DNA of 61,610 nt, from the NCBI GenBank assembly GCA_025350815.1, contig JANXXE010000057.1:1-61610 (forward strand), in the 5' to 3' direction. The DNA is from Myxococcales bacterium (GTDB lineage: Bacteria; Myxococcota_A; Polyangia; Fen-1088). This document shows, in pieces, positions 18,597 to 27,840 of this stretch (within the stretch, counting starts at the first letter, position 1; each line of letters opens with the position of its first letter). A program made the position numbers and the translations under genes. The notes under the pieces are model-generated. The model did no database searches, had not been told where the DNA came from, and was given only the letters and a program-made list of their open reading frames with translations.

Positions 18597-19610
18597 GTGC
18601 GAATGCGTGTGCGAATGCAGTTCGGAATGCACAGCGGTCCTGTGTTGGGTGTTCTGGCGGTGGCGCTGGCCCTCGGATCGTCGTGTGATTCGTGTGGTGG
18701 CGGCGGAGGGGGCGGGGGTGGGGGCTCGTGGCTGGTCGGGCGCGACGGGCTCATGCTGAACGTGGCGACAACTCCAGGTCAGGCGCGGCCGTACGGTCTG
18801 CGCACACGACGGGATCTGACGGACATCGTTTGCCGTGGGGAATTCGAGGCGTGGGTGGTCGGCCAGGCTGGCACGTTGCTGACGACCAGCGACGGGGGTG
18901 CGACGTGGATCGAGGCGGCGCTCGGCACGACCGAAACACTGCGGGGCGTGGCGGTCGCCGAGCAAGGCACGGCCTATGCGGTCGGCGATGCCGGGATCTT
19001 TTTTCGATCAGTGGATCACGGCCACCACTGGCAGGCATTGCCGGCCGGGCCCGTTGCCTGGACCGCCGTCGCCACGCGAGATGACGGCGGTGCGGCGCTG
19101 CTGACGGCGATCGATGGATCACTGTGGCGCTTCGACGGAACCACGGCCGCGGCGACGAGGGTCTATGCGGGTGACGGCACGTCGCTGAACGCGGTGGCCC
19201 TGGATGGGCCGGGCATGGTGGCGATCGCCGTCGGGGACAACGGGCTGATGATCGAAAGCCGCGATGGCGGCCTGACGTGGAACCGGCTGCCCCTGGGCAC
19301 CACCCGCAGCTTGCGGGACCTGTGGCTGCTGCAGGGGGCCGGGCGCGTCGTCGCGGTGGGTGAGGCCGGGGTCATTGTCGACTGGCGCATGGGTGCGCCT
19401 GCCGCCGGAGCGCGCATTGACGAGTTGTTGCCCGCGGCGCTGTCCCTGCGGGGCATCCATCTTGAAACCGGGGGCCACGGGATGATCGTCGGGGACGCCG
19501 GCTGGGCCTTTATGACGCATGACGCTGGTTTGACCTGGACGCGCCTCGACCTCCGGGAGACGCGCGACATTCTGGCCGTTGACGCGCTTGAGGTCGGGCC
19601 CCACCTTTAA
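18597..19610 (+). CDS. YCF48-like beta-propeller lipoprotein
   Basis: 337 residues. A lipoprotein signal with LALGSSC puts the lipidated cysteine at about C30, followed by a run of ten glycines (34-43) as a flexible tether. The rest is a beta-propeller of YCF48/BNR type: repeated SxDGGxTW motifs (TSDGGATW, SRDGGLTW, THDAGLTW, SVDHGHHW) and intervening VVGxxGxxL blades. Relatives are assembly or stability factors and sialidase-like propellers. In Myxococcota, secreted members of this class are common and of unknown function. The start is uncertain because tandem GTGTGCGAATGC copies offer ATGs at residues 1, 3, 7 and 11. It is followed 100 bp later by the cysteine-rich lipoprotein gene in the same direction. 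Confidence 0.8.
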   Translation: MRMRVRMQFGMHSGPVLGVLAVALALGSSCDSCGGGGGGGGGGSWLVGRDGLMLNVATTPGQARPYGLRTRRDLTDIVCRGEFEAWVVGQAGTLLTTSDGGATWIEAALGTTETLRGVAVAEQGTAYAVGDAGIFFRSVDHGHHWQALPAGPVAWTAVATRDDGGAALLTAIDGSLWRFDGTTAAATRVYAGDGTSLNAVALDGPGMVAIAVGDNGLMIESRDGGLTWNRLPLGTTRSLRDLWLLQGAGRVVAVGEAGVIVDWRMGAPAAGARIDELLPAALSLRGIHLETGGHGMIVGDAGWAFMTHDAGLTWTRLDLRETRDILAVDALEVGPHL

Positions 19611-19709
19611 AGCTGTCGCGACGCCCCAGGGCAGCCTTCGTCCACCCAAGCGATCTTTCTGCTGGACAGGAGTTTCGAAAGTCGGTCGACTGCCCGCCAC
19701 TATCCCTAA

Positions 19710-22700
19710 ATGAGGTTGTTCATGCGAGATACCAGACTTGGGTCGCTTTTGTTCCGGGTCATGATCGGGGCGTTCTTCGCGCTTGCGGCGCCGGCCTGCT
19801 CGGTCAAGTCCGTGATGACGGTTTCCCCAGGTGACGAGGATGGCGGCGAAACGACGTTTCCCGACGGCGGTTTGCTCGATGGCGGGTTGAACAGCAGGGA
19901 CGGGGCGCGGACGGATTTGGGCGGGACGATCATAGACGCTCCGGGCGCAGTTATTGACAGCCCGGTCGAGGCCGGCAGATGCAGCGGCGCCGGTCCGGCC
20001 GTCAAGAAGACGGCGGGCTCGGCGTGTGGTTGCGCCAACGAATGTGCCACCGGGGCCTGCGTGCTGGGGGTGTGTTGCAGCGGCGCCAGTTGCACCAAAC
20101 ATGCGCTGGGTACCGTCTGCACGCTTCCGTCAGATTGCGAGTCAGGCTTCTGCGCCGACGGCGTGTGTTGCAACCTGGCCTGTACCGGCGCCTGTGTCTC
20201 GTGCGGCCAGGCCGGCAAGATGGGTGAATGCGGTCCGGTCGCGGCGGGTCTGGCGGATGTGCACAAGATCTGTCGCCAGGATGCGCCCGCGACCTGCGGC
20301 CAAAGTGGCCTGTGCAATGGGCAAGGCGGGTGTTCCAAGTTTGCCGCCGGCACGATCTGCAAGCTGCCGTCGTGCGTGGCGGGGCGTAACCTGATCCCGG
20401 CGGGTGCCTGCGATGGCAGCGGCACGTGCGTGAATGGGGCTGCGGTCGACTGTTCGCCTTTCACCTGCGACAGCAATGCCTGCCGCATCGCCTGTGTGGA
20501 TGCCACCCAGTGCACAGCCCCCAACACCTGCCGCAGCGGCAGTTGCGGCAAGCGAGGCAAGGGTCAAACCTGTACGGCCACTGACCAGTGCCAGTCCGGC
20601 TTCTGCACGGACGGTGTCTGTTGCGAGAGTGCCTGCACCGGAAAGTGCAGCTTCTGCGGCTTTGCCAACAACCGCGGGACCTGCGTGGCCGTTGGCAACG
20701 GCGTGCCCGATCAGCGCGCCGCTGCGGGCGTCACCGACCCGACCCGGGTCTGCGTGGATCAGGGCCCGGCCTCGTGCGGGACGAACGGCCTGTGCAACGG
20801 TGCGCGGGGCTGCCAGGCCTACCCCGGTGGCACGGTCTGCAAGTCCGGTAAGTGTGACGCGACGGGGAATACCGAAACCGGCGCGGGGGCGTGCAACGCG
20901 GGCAAGTGCCAGGTGCCAACAGCGCGATCGTGCGCGCCCTTCGTTGGCTGCAACGGTAACCGTTGCTCGACTTTTTGCGACGCGGACAATCAGTGCGTCA
21001 GTGGAAATGTTTGTAGCGGAAATTCGTGCGGCAAGCGGCCCATTGGTTCCTTGTGCAGCCGGGACGCTGATTGCGGCGTGCCCGGGATCTGTGCGCAGGG
21101 GCGGTGCTGCGCGACCGCGTGCAACGGAACTTGTATGGCGTGCAACATCGACGGGTCGTTGGGGACATGTCGCCCGGTGGCCGTCGGCGGGGCCGACCCG
21201 ACGGGAACATGCAAGAGCGACGCATGTACCAACAACTGTGACGGTTCCGGCGGCTGCCGGCGCGAGGCGGTCGGCACGACCTGCGCCGCGTCCACCTGCG
21301 GTGGGAACAACACGCTGACGACATGGACCTGTGGGTCCAATGGTGCCTGCCAGATGTCCAGTGCCGCGTGCACGGGCAACCTGGTCTGCATGACCGACCG
21401 ATGTTCGCCGCCCGCGAAAAAGGGCGGCGGCGGGGATTGTCTGGACAACAGCGACTGCGTGATGAATGCCTGCGTGAACGGCAAGTGCTGCAACATGGCC
21501 TGTTCGGGGGCCTGCAAGCAGTGCACCGTCGACACGAGCTGGAACTGCGGCAACGTCGTCGACGGGGGGGCGTGTGGCGGCGGAATGATCTGCAAGGCCG
21601 GCACCTGTACCAAGAAGGACGGCGGTGAAACTTGCACTGACGGGATCGAATGCCAGTCGGGATCGTGTCTGGGCAGTCACTGCTGCGCCAATTCGTGCCC
21701 CGGCGATGTTTGCAAGCAATGCGCGGCTGGCGATAGCTGGCAGTGCAGTAGCCGCCCAAACAACGCCACTTGCGGTACTGGTCTGGTGTGCACCGATGGC
21801 AACTGCGGTGCGCCACCGAAGAAGCCCAATGGGGATGTCTGCGCGGCGGCCGGGGAGTGCCTGTCCGGGGCCTGCGTCACCGGCAACTGCTGCGCGACGG
21901 ATTGCCAGGGCTCGTGCAAGGAATGTACGGCAGCCACGACCTGGATGTGCGCCAACAAGACGAACGGCACGGTGTGCGCCGCGGCCAGTATTTGCACCAA
22001 TGGCTCCTGTGGCAAAAAGGCCAACGGCGATGCGTGCGTCATGAACGACGAGTGTCAGTCGATGGCTTGCGTCGGTGGGTTCTGCTGTGGCTCCGCGTGC
22101 ACAGGTACCTGCAAACAGTGCACGGCGGGAACGAGCTGGGTGTGCACGAATCTGGCCGACAGCTTGCCTTGTGGGGCCGGCATGATTTGCATGAACGGTG
22201 CATGCGGCAACATCCCCCTCAAGGCCAATGGCGACAGCTGCACCGCCGGGGGCGATTGCACCTCAGGCGTCTGTTTCGGCGGCGCGTGTTGCGCTGATGC
22301 CTGCGCGGGGACCTGCAAGCAGTGTACGGCCGCCACCAACAACTGGCACTGCGCCGATCAGACCAACGGCACGACGTGCGGCGCGAACATGGTCTGCAAG
22401 ACCGGCACGTGCGCGAAGAAGGATCCGGGCGAGGCTTGCAGCGCGGGCGCTGACTGCTTGTCCGGCGCGTGTCTGGGCAATGTGTGTTGCGCGGCATCGT
22501 GCTCTGGCGCCTGCAAGCAGTGTGTTGGTCCCGGTTTCGCGTGCAGCGACATGACGGATGGCACGGGCTGCGGCGGCAGCAACGTCTGTCTCGCCGGGGC
22601 GTGCAGCCCCAAGAAGAACAACGGCGATGCCTGCGGGGGCAACAACGAATGCACCTCCGGTCAGTGCGTGAACGGAAACTGTTGCAACGTTGCCTGCGCG

Positions 22701-23786
22701 GGCGCCTGTCAGCAGTGCACGACCGGGACCTGTCAGAACAAGGACAACGCGACAAGCTGCGGTGGCAGCAACATCTGCTTGGCCGGTGTCTGCGGGCCAA
22801 AGCGCAGTGACGGCGATTCATGCGCGGCGCCGGGGGAATGCATGTCGGCCAATTGTGTCAGCGGAATCTGCTGCAACAGCGCGTGTTCCGGGATCTGCAA
22901 GCAGTGTTCGACTGGCACCTGTGGGGACAAGACCAACGGCGTTAGCTGTGGCAGCAATCTGGTCTGTGCGGCGGGCGCGTGTGTTGCGGCGCCGAAGGCC
23001 AACGGCGATAGCTGCACTGCCGGCGGTGATTGCGGCTCGGGCTTCTGTTCAAGCGACGGCAAGTGCTGTTCGGAATCCTGTTCGGGGTCGTGCCGGCAGT
23101 GCACGGGTGCGAACTGGACGTGTGCGGACAAGGCCGAGGGATTGGCCTGCACGGGGGGCGTCTGCACCGCCGGGGTGTGCGCCCCGAAGGCCGGCACAGG
23201 GGCGACGTGTTCGGTCAGCAATCAGTGCGCGTCGGGCAATTGCACGGGGGGGCATTGCTGCGACATGGCCTGTTCAGGTTCCTGTCAGCAGTGCACGGCT
23301 GGCACCAGTTGGGTGTGTTCACCCACAAACGAGGGGATGGATTGCTCGGGCAACACCAATTTCTGCAAGATGGGCGCCTGCGTTCCCAAAAAGGCGCCGG
23401 GCGATGCCTGCGGGGCGGGCAACGAGTGCGCGTCGGGCAACTGCCTGGCGTCCGGGTTCTGCTGCGGTTCGGCGACATGCACCGACGTTTGTAAGGAATG
23501 CACGGCAGGGACCAGCTGGACCTGCGACAAGAAGTCGAACGGGACGACCTGCAACGGCAGCGACGTCTGTCAGGAAGGCGCCTGCAAGAAGGACAAGGGC
23601 GGCAGCTGCGGCGGGGACACGGACTGCGCCGTGGGCGCGTGCGTGGGTGGCCACTGTTGCACCACGGCTTGCGTGGGCGAGTGCAAGGAATGCACGGTGA
23701 CGACCGGCTGGGCGTGCATGCCCAAAACAGTCGGAACGGTCTGCGGCAGCGGCATGATGTGCACCGCCGACGGCATGTGCATGTAG
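19710..23786 (+). CDS. Cysteine-rich repeat surface lipoprotein
   Basis: 1358 residues. The N-terminal signal ends ALAAPAC, so C30 is probably lipidated; an acidic, Gly-rich linker (about 38-85) follows. From about 90 to 570 there are three or four longer, irregular cysteine-rich units with GLCNGxxGC motifs. From about 571 to the end there are twelve units of about 65 residues, each of the form GDxC(x5-6)C.SG.C..G.CC...C.G.CKQCT..TxWxC......xC......C..GxC, with about twelve cysteines per unit. This spacing implies disulfide-knotted modules in an oxidising environment. The protein is presumably on the outer surface. Function is unknown; adhesion or a protective stalk are possibilities. It ends 4 bp from a convergent gene. 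Confidence 0.88.
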   Translation: MRLFMRDTRLGSLLFRVMIGAFFALAAPACSVKSVMTVSPGDEDGGETTFPDGGLLDGGLNSRDGARTDLGGTIIDAPGAVIDSPVEAGRCSGAGPAVKKTAGSACGCANECATGACVLGVCCSGASCTKHALGTVCTLPSDCESGFCADGVCCNLACTGACVSCGQAGKMGECGPVAAGLADVHKICRQDAPATCGQSGLCNGQGGCSKFAAGTICKLPSCVAGRNLIPAGACDGSGTCVNGAAVDCSPFTCDSNACRIACVDATQCTAPNTCRSGSCGKRGKGQTCTATDQCQSGFCTDGVCCESACTGKCSFCGFANNRGTCVAVGNGVPDQRAAAGVTDPTRVCVDQGPASCGTNGLCNGARGCQAYPGGTVCKSGKCDATGNTETGAGACNAGKCQVPTARSCAPFVGCNGNRCSTFCDADNQCVSGNVCSGNSCGKRPIGSLCSRDADCGVPGICAQGRCCATACNGTCMACNIDGSLGTCRPVAVGGADPTGTCKSDACTNNCDGSGGCRREAVGTTCAASTCGGNNTLTTWTCGSNGACQMSSAACTGNLVCMTDRCSPPAKKGGGGDCLDNSDCVMNACVNGKCCNMACSGACKQCTVDTSWNCGNVVDGGACGGGMICKAGTCTKKDGGETCTDGIECQSGSCLGSHCCANSCPGDVCKQCAAGDSWQCSSRPNNATCGTGLVCTDGNCGAPPKKPNGDVCAAAGECLSGACVTGNCCATDCQGSCKECTAATTWMCANKTNGTVCAAASICTNGSCGKKANGDACVMNDECQSMACVGGFCCGSACTGTCKQCTAGTSWVCTNLADSLPCGAGMICMNGACGNIPLKANGDSCTAGGDCTSGVCFGGACCADACAGTCKQCTAATNNWHCADQTNGTTCGANMVCKTGTCAKKDPGEACSAGADCLSGACLGNVCCAASCSGACKQCVGPGFACSDMTDGTGCGGSNVCLAGACSPKKNNGDACGGNNECTSGQCVNGNCCNVACAGACQQCTTGTCQNKDNATSCGGSNICLAGVCGPKRSDGDSCAAPGECMSANCVSGICCNSACSGICKQCSTGTCGDKTNGVSCGSNLVCAAGACVAAPKANGDSCTAGGDCGSGFCSSDGKCCSESCSGSCRQCTGANWTCADKAEGLACTGGVCTAGVCAPKAGTGATCSVSNQCASGNCTGGHCCDMACSGSCQQCTAGTSWVCSPTNEGMDCSGNTNFCKMGACVPKKAPGDACGAGNECASGNCLASGFCCGSATCTDVCKECTAGTSWTCDKKSNGTTCNGSDVCQEGACKKDKGGSCGGDTDCAVGACVGGHCCTTACVGECKECTVTTGWACMPKTVGTVCGSGMMCTADGMCM

Positions 23787-23790
23787 GGGA

Positions 23791-24297
23791 CTACGCGGTG
23801 GGGGGCCCGCCCCCGCTCGGCCGGCGGCGTCCCCGCGGTCGCGGCGCCTGGGTCGGCTCTGCGGCCGTTTCGCGGGAATCGGGATCCGCGCTGACAAGGG
23901 CGCCCGGGGGCAGGAAGTGCGGCACGGCGGCCATCAGCGCCGGGTCTTGAAACCGCAAGCGACGCGCCACAACGGTTTGCTTCTGTTCGTCAAACTCGCC
24001 TTCCAGCACCACCCAGTCGCCGGGCGAGATCCAGCCGGCCTCGCTCCGCACCGGGTAGCCGGTAGCGGGCGTCGGGGCGTCGGCCTCGCGCTGTCGCACG
24101 GCCACCTGCACAACGGCGTTGCGGGCGTCGACGTCATAGCGCCCGTCGTGGTCTGTTTCGATCGCGAACGGGACGACGGCCCCGTTGATTCGCGGGAAAG
24201 ATCGTTCGGTGGTCCAGGTCGTCCACAGGACGCAGCGGTCGGCGCCCGTGGGGCCTGCCATTGTCGGACCGTCGGCAACGCGGCCAGAAAATTCCAT
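23791..24297 (-). CDS. Conserved-looking hypothetical protein, possible OB-type beta domain
   Basis: 168 residues from ATG at 24297. Residues 1-125 alternate beta-like stretches (CVLWTTWTTERSF, FAIETDHDGRYDV, WVVLEGEFDEQKQTVVARRLRF), a pattern like the small beta-barrel of GIDE/Mulan or nodulation-efficiency-type domains, but there is no firm match. The last 40 residues are Pro/Arg-rich and probably disordered. There is no signal peptide or membrane helix. It lies convergent with the cysteine-rich repeat gene and just downstream of the metallophosphoesterase gene in the same direction (38 bp). I do not recognise the family. Confidence 0.6.
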   Translation of the reverse strand: MEFSGRVADGPTMAGPTGADRCVLWTTWTTERSFPRINGAVVPFAIETDHDGRYDVDARNAVVQVAVRQREADAPTPATGYPVRSEAGWISPGDWVVLEGEFDEQKQTVVARRLRFQDPALMAAVPHFLPPGALVSADPDSRETAAEPTQAPRPRGRRRPSGGGPPTA

Positions 24298-24335
24298 GTC
24301 ACATCTTTACTGTGGGGCCCCGCCGCCGTCCAGGC

Positions 24336-26723
24336 TCAGCGCGCTGGGCGACGCAGACGTCGCTGGCTGATGCGCGCCAGGCCCGCGGCGAGCACGAGCC
24401 ATGGTATCCCGCCGGCGACGTATCGATCTCCGACGCCACAAGAACAGCCGGCGCTGCTGATGGGACGCGTGGGTTGATCAGCGTTCGCATCCGCCTGCGT
24501 GTCCGCGCCCACGGCATCCGGCAAGGTCACGCCGTCGCCGTTCGAGGCGTCGGGCTGGGCGTCGGCTGCGGCATCGGGGCAAGCGCCGCGCCCGGCGCAA
24601 CTGCCGGTCGTGGCACCCGTGATGTTTGAATAGCCGGAAGGACCAGCCGCGTTGTACGCCCGGGCGCGGTACCGATAGGCGGTGTCGGCGGTCAGACCGA
24701 CGTCGACAAATCGGGTGGCGTTCGCACCCAGAGCGACAATTTCGGCGAAGGCGTCGTCGCCTGCCGCCCGTTCGATCTTGAAGCCGGCCTCGTCGGCGGC
24801 GTTGTCCCGCCAGGTCAGTGCGATCGCATTTGCCGACCGACTAACGGCGGACAGCACCGATGGTCCTTTCGGGGGCGTCGTGGGCAGGGGCGCGCCCTTC
24901 ACGATGGTAAAGCGATCCTGTATCTGGCCGGTCTCGCGCAGGAAGCTTGCCTCCAGCGTGTTGCCGTCGACGTCCAGCACCAGTGAGCCAAGCTCGCGCA
25001 GGTTGATGAACATCGCTGGATGGTCAAGGGGCGTTCCCAGGGTGACCAGGCCCGCGCTGCCCGCGACGACATAAACAGCGCCTTCGTGCGCCGCTGGTCC
25101 CGGCGTTGCCTTGAGGTACGCGCCGCCTTCGTCGGGTCGGCCGCTGCCAAGATTCTTCTGCATCCGCGGGTCGAGGGTGCCGGAGACGCCGTAGTGTCCA
25201 TCGAGCATCCCCGTGCGCTCGTAGTCGTGGCTGTGGCCGCTTAGAATCAGATCCACGCCGTGCTCCTCAAGTATGGGCAGAACGTTCTGCCGCATCTCGA
25301 CCAGCTCGATCTCGACGTCCGAATCGTGGTTGCCCTTGCTGTAGGGCGGGTGGTGCCAGTAGGCAATCAGCCAGCCACTGGCGTCGGTCGCCAGATCGTT
25401 CTGCAGCCACGTCAGCATCGCGCCGCCCGGCAGGCGGTCGGACGTCATCGAGTCCAGGCAAACGAAGTGAATGTTGCCATAGGTGAACGAATAGTATTTT
25501 TCCGTGCCTGACGGCAATCCGCCCACCTCGCCGGCCGTTGGCAGCGTGAAGATGTCCAGGTACGGAATCGAATCGGGCATCGCGAGACCCGCGGTTTCAT
25601 GGTTGCCGATCGTCGGCCACAGGAATGTCTGCCTAAGCAGATCGGGATACATCTCGAACACGGCCTTCTGGTACTGGTCGTCGGTGCCTTCGTTGTAGGC
25701 GTTGTCCCCCAGCATCAGCCACAGATCCGTGGGGCGACCGTTGGCGTGGGCGCGGTACGCATCGGCCACAGCGGCAGCGTTCAGATCGGCGACACCCGCG
25801 TCGCCGATGGCCCAGATCCGCGTGGGTTTGGTCGTGCCGGGGCGGGGCGGCGTGATGAAGAAGAAACTGGGATCTTCCCCCGCCAGGGCGCCGGCCTGCG
25901 TGCCGACGGAATAGAAATACTTCGTCGCGGGCGTCAGATTGCTCAGCGCGACCTCGTGCTCGGTGGTCAACGAGGCGTCATCCACCACCGTGGTCAGCGT
26001 GGTGTGGCTGGCGCCATAGCGAACGCGGCTGTCCGACGGCAGGTCCGTCCGCCAGCGAATCACGGCCCGCGTGGGCGCGCCCATCTGCAAATACGGCCCG
26101 CGTTCCAGCAACAGATCTTCGCTGCCATTGACCTCCAGTTCGAAGCTCAGCGACGGGCTGCTGGCACTGAGCTGATGGACCTCCGCGGCGATGACGTTGG
26201 CGCCGGGAACAAGCAGGGCGGGGCTGACCTTGCGGATCAAGAACAGGTTGTCGACCGCCTCGCGCAGGGCGCGGGTGCGCGCCGTGATCGCGCCGGCGGG
26301 CATGTTGCTGCGAAAGATCTCGGTGCCGTTGACGTAGACCACGCCGGCGTCGTTCATCAGCACGCGCAGGATCACGTCAGCGAATCGCGCTGGGTCGGGC
26401 ACTGTGAAGGTATGGCGGAAGTAGGTGGTGACGTATTTGTCCTTCGGGTTTGGCCCGAAGCTGACCAGGGTCGTCTGGTCGGGGTTCCCGTAGCCCAGTT
26501 TCGCCCGACCAGTCCGCCATGCGCCGTCGTTGTACAGAGGTGTCCGCCACGCCGTGCCCTGATCCGAGCCATCGTCGACGTATTTCCAGAGCGATGCTTT
26601 GGGCACCAGCGGCGTTGCGGCCATCAGCGCAGCCCGATCCACGGTCTGCGGCGTTCGGTCGGCCGCACACGCAGCCAGCCACAACGGGATCAGCGCCCCC
26701 ACCGTAGCGGTCAAGGCTCGCAC
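24336..26723 (-). CDS. Purple-acid-phosphatase-like metallophosphoesterase lipoprotein with MYXO-CTERM tag
   Basis: 795 residues from GTG at 26723. The signal ends WLAAC, so C19 is a lipid site. A galactose-binding-like beta domain follows (about 45-200, FRHTFTVPD and VYVNGTEIF), then a fibronectin-III-type domain as in purple acid phosphatases (about 205-295). The calcineurin-like catalytic domain (about 305-600) has GDAG, LGDNAY, GNHE, YWHHPPYS and GHSHDYER, supplying the dinuclear metal ligands. A second FN3 domain covers about 640-720, then a Pro/Asp/Ala linker. The last 40 residues match the MYXO-CTERM pattern: CSC, a hydrophobic helix and an Arg-rich end. It should hydrolyse phosphomonoesters or related compounds at the cell surface. 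Having both a lipobox and a C-terminal anchor is odd. Confidence 0.9.
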   Translation of the reverse strand: MRALTATVGALIPLWLAACAADRTPQTVDRAALMAATPLVPKASLWKYVDDGSDQGTAWRTPLYNDGAWRTGRAKLGYGNPDQTTLVSFGPNPKDKYVTTYFRHTFTVPDPARFADVILRVLMNDAGVVYVNGTEIFRSNMPAGAITARTRALREAVDNLFLIRKVSPALLVPGANVIAAEVHQLSASSPSLSFELEVNGSEDLLLERGPYLQMGAPTRAVIRWRTDLPSDSRVRYGASHTTLTTVVDDASLTTEHEVALSNLTPATKYFYSVGTQAGALAGEDPSFFFITPPRPGTTKPTRIWAIGDAGVADLNAAAVADAYRAHANGRPTDLWLMLGDNAYNEGTDDQYQKAVFEMYPDLLRQTFLWPTIGNHETAGLAMPDSIPYLDIFTLPTAGEVGGLPSGTEKYYSFTYGNIHFVCLDSMTSDRLPGGAMLTWLQNDLATDASGWLIAYWHHPPYSKGNHDSDVEIELVEMRQNVLPILEEHGVDLILSGHSHDYERTGMLDGHYGVSGTLDPRMQKNLGSGRPDEGGAYLKATPGPAAHEGAVYVVAGSAGLVTLGTPLDHPAMFINLRELGSLVLDVDGNTLEASFLRETGQIQDRFTIVKGAPLPTTPPKGPSVLSAVSRSANAIALTWRDNAADEAGFKIERAAGDDAFAEIVALGANATRFVDVGLTADTAYRYRARAYNAAGPSGYSNITGATTGSCAGRGACPDAAADAQPDASNGDGVTLPDAVGADTQADANADQPTRPISSAGCSCGVGDRYVAGGIPWLVLAAGLARISQRRLRRPAR

Positions 26724-26743
26724 GGCCAGGGGGCCGATCGCGC

Positions 26744-27124
26744 ATGAACATAGTCGACCGAGGCGAATGGAAGATTCTAGCCCATTTCGCCGCAGGATCG
26801 CGCGTTGGCGCTATGCTCGCGAACGTGCATCCCGGCAGCGGCGGTCGTGTGATCTGCGATCTTGTTTCGTGCGACGGCGCGACGGTCATCTATGAGGTCG
26901 CGCTGTACACTGCGGTTCAGGTGTGGCGGGGCCAGGCGCAGGTCGCCCCGACGACCGGGGTCGTGTCCTGTTCCCGCTGGGACATCGCGGAGGCCCCTGC
27001 GTGGCTGGTGACTTATGCCGAGGCGTTCTTGCGTTCCGAATGGCGGGCGCACGCCCGTGACCCGGCGGCACCGTGGGCGAATCGCATCGCACGCTGGCGC
27101 GCGGGTGGAGGCCAGGCGGGGTAG
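26744..27124 (+). CDS. Hypothetical protein (126 aa)
   Basis: 126 residues from ATG at 26744, divergent from the metallophosphoesterase gene (20 bp between start codons) and 20 bp upstream of the VIT-family gene. There are beta-like stretches (WKILAHF, VICDLVSC, ATVIYEVALYTAVQVW) followed by an amphipathic helical tail rich in Trp, Arg and Ala. No signal, no membrane helix, no known motif. Its position suggests co-transcription with the VIT gene. I do not recognise it. Support is the clean fit between neighbours and protein-like composition. Confidence 0.5.
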   Translation: MNIVDRGEWKILAHFAAGSRVGAMLANVHPGSGGRVICDLVSCDGATVIYEVALYTAVQVWRGQAQVAPTTGVVSCSRWDIAEAPAWLVTYAEAFLRSEWRAHARDPAAPWANRIARWRAGGGQAG

Positions 27125-27144
27125 AGTGGCCGGCCGGATCGACC

Positions 27145-27840
27145 ATGCCCACCGTCCCCCATATCGAAAAGCACTTCAACTCCAGCGCGCGGGTGCGCGA
27201 CGTCGTCATCGGCATGGCCGATGGCTTGACGGTGCCCTTCGCGCTGGCGGCCGGGCTCTCGGGCGCGGTCTCGGCATCCAAGATCGTCGTCACCGCGGGA
27301 CTGGCGGAAATTGCGGCGGGCTCGATCGCAATGGGTCTGGGCGGCTATCTCGCGGCACGCACGGACCGCGAGCATTATGCGGCCGAGCGCGCGCGGGAGA
27401 TGCGTGAGACCGAGCTAATCCCGCATTCGGAGATCGATGAGGTGGCCGAGATTTTTCGGGGCTATGGCCTTGCCGACGAGCAGATCGGCCCCATCCTCAA
27501 ATCGATCAGCGCCGACAAGAATCGCTGGGTCGACTTCATGATGCGCTTCGAGCTGGGCCTGGAGGCCCCGGATCCGCGGCGCGCCCGCGAAAGTGCGCTG
27601 ACCATCGCACTGGCCTACGTGTTTGGCGGGTTGATTCCGCTGACGCCGTATATTCTGGCACCGTCGGTGGAACTGGGGCTGCTTGTTTCCACGGGCTGTA
27701 CGATGGCGGCGCTTTTCGCGTTCGGATTTGTCAAGGGGCGTCTGACCGGCCTGCGCCCTGTGCGCAGCGGTCTGCAAACGCTACTGATTGGCAGCCTGGC
27801 CGCGGGCGCGGCGTTCGCACTGGCCCGACTTATCGCTTAG
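27145..27840 (+). CDS. VIT1/CCC1-family divalent metal transporter
   Basis: 231 residues from ATG at 27145; an upstream in-frame ATG at 27073 would add a non-conserved segment overlapping the previous gene. Motifs of the VIT family are clear: RDVVIGMADGLTVPFALAAGL in the first helix (with the metal-path Asp and Met), EIAAGSIAMGLGGYLA in the second, a cytoplasmic helical region rich in Glu (EREHY, EIDEVAEIF; the metal-binding domain), then three more membrane helices at about 150-230. Eukaryotic members move Fe2+ or Mn2+ into vacuoles. Bacterial members are thought to export iron or manganese. The gene overlaps the convergent next gene by 11 bp. Confidence 0.9.
   Translation: MPTVPHIEKHFNSSARVRDVVIGMADGLTVPFALAAGLSGAVSASKIVVTAGLAEIAAGSIAMGLGGYLAARTDREHYAAERAREMRETELIPHSEIDEVAEIFRGYGLADEQIGPILKSISADKNRWVDFMMRFELGLEAPDPRRARESALTIALAYVFGGLIPLTPYILAPSVELGLLVSTGCTMAALFAFGFVKGRLTGLRPVRSGLQTLLIGSLAAGAAFALARLIA

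Noticed and set aside
20142-21719. A 525-codon minus-strand frame inside the cysteine-rich repeat gene
   Set aside because: Its Ala/Arg/Gly-rich repeats come from the repeat structure of the real gene on the plus strand.
21423-23786. Regular repeats that could be mistaken for a CRISPR array
   Set aside because: The period is about 197 bp, the units are diverged, in frame and encode cysteine modules; there are no short identical repeats with unique spacers and no cas genes.
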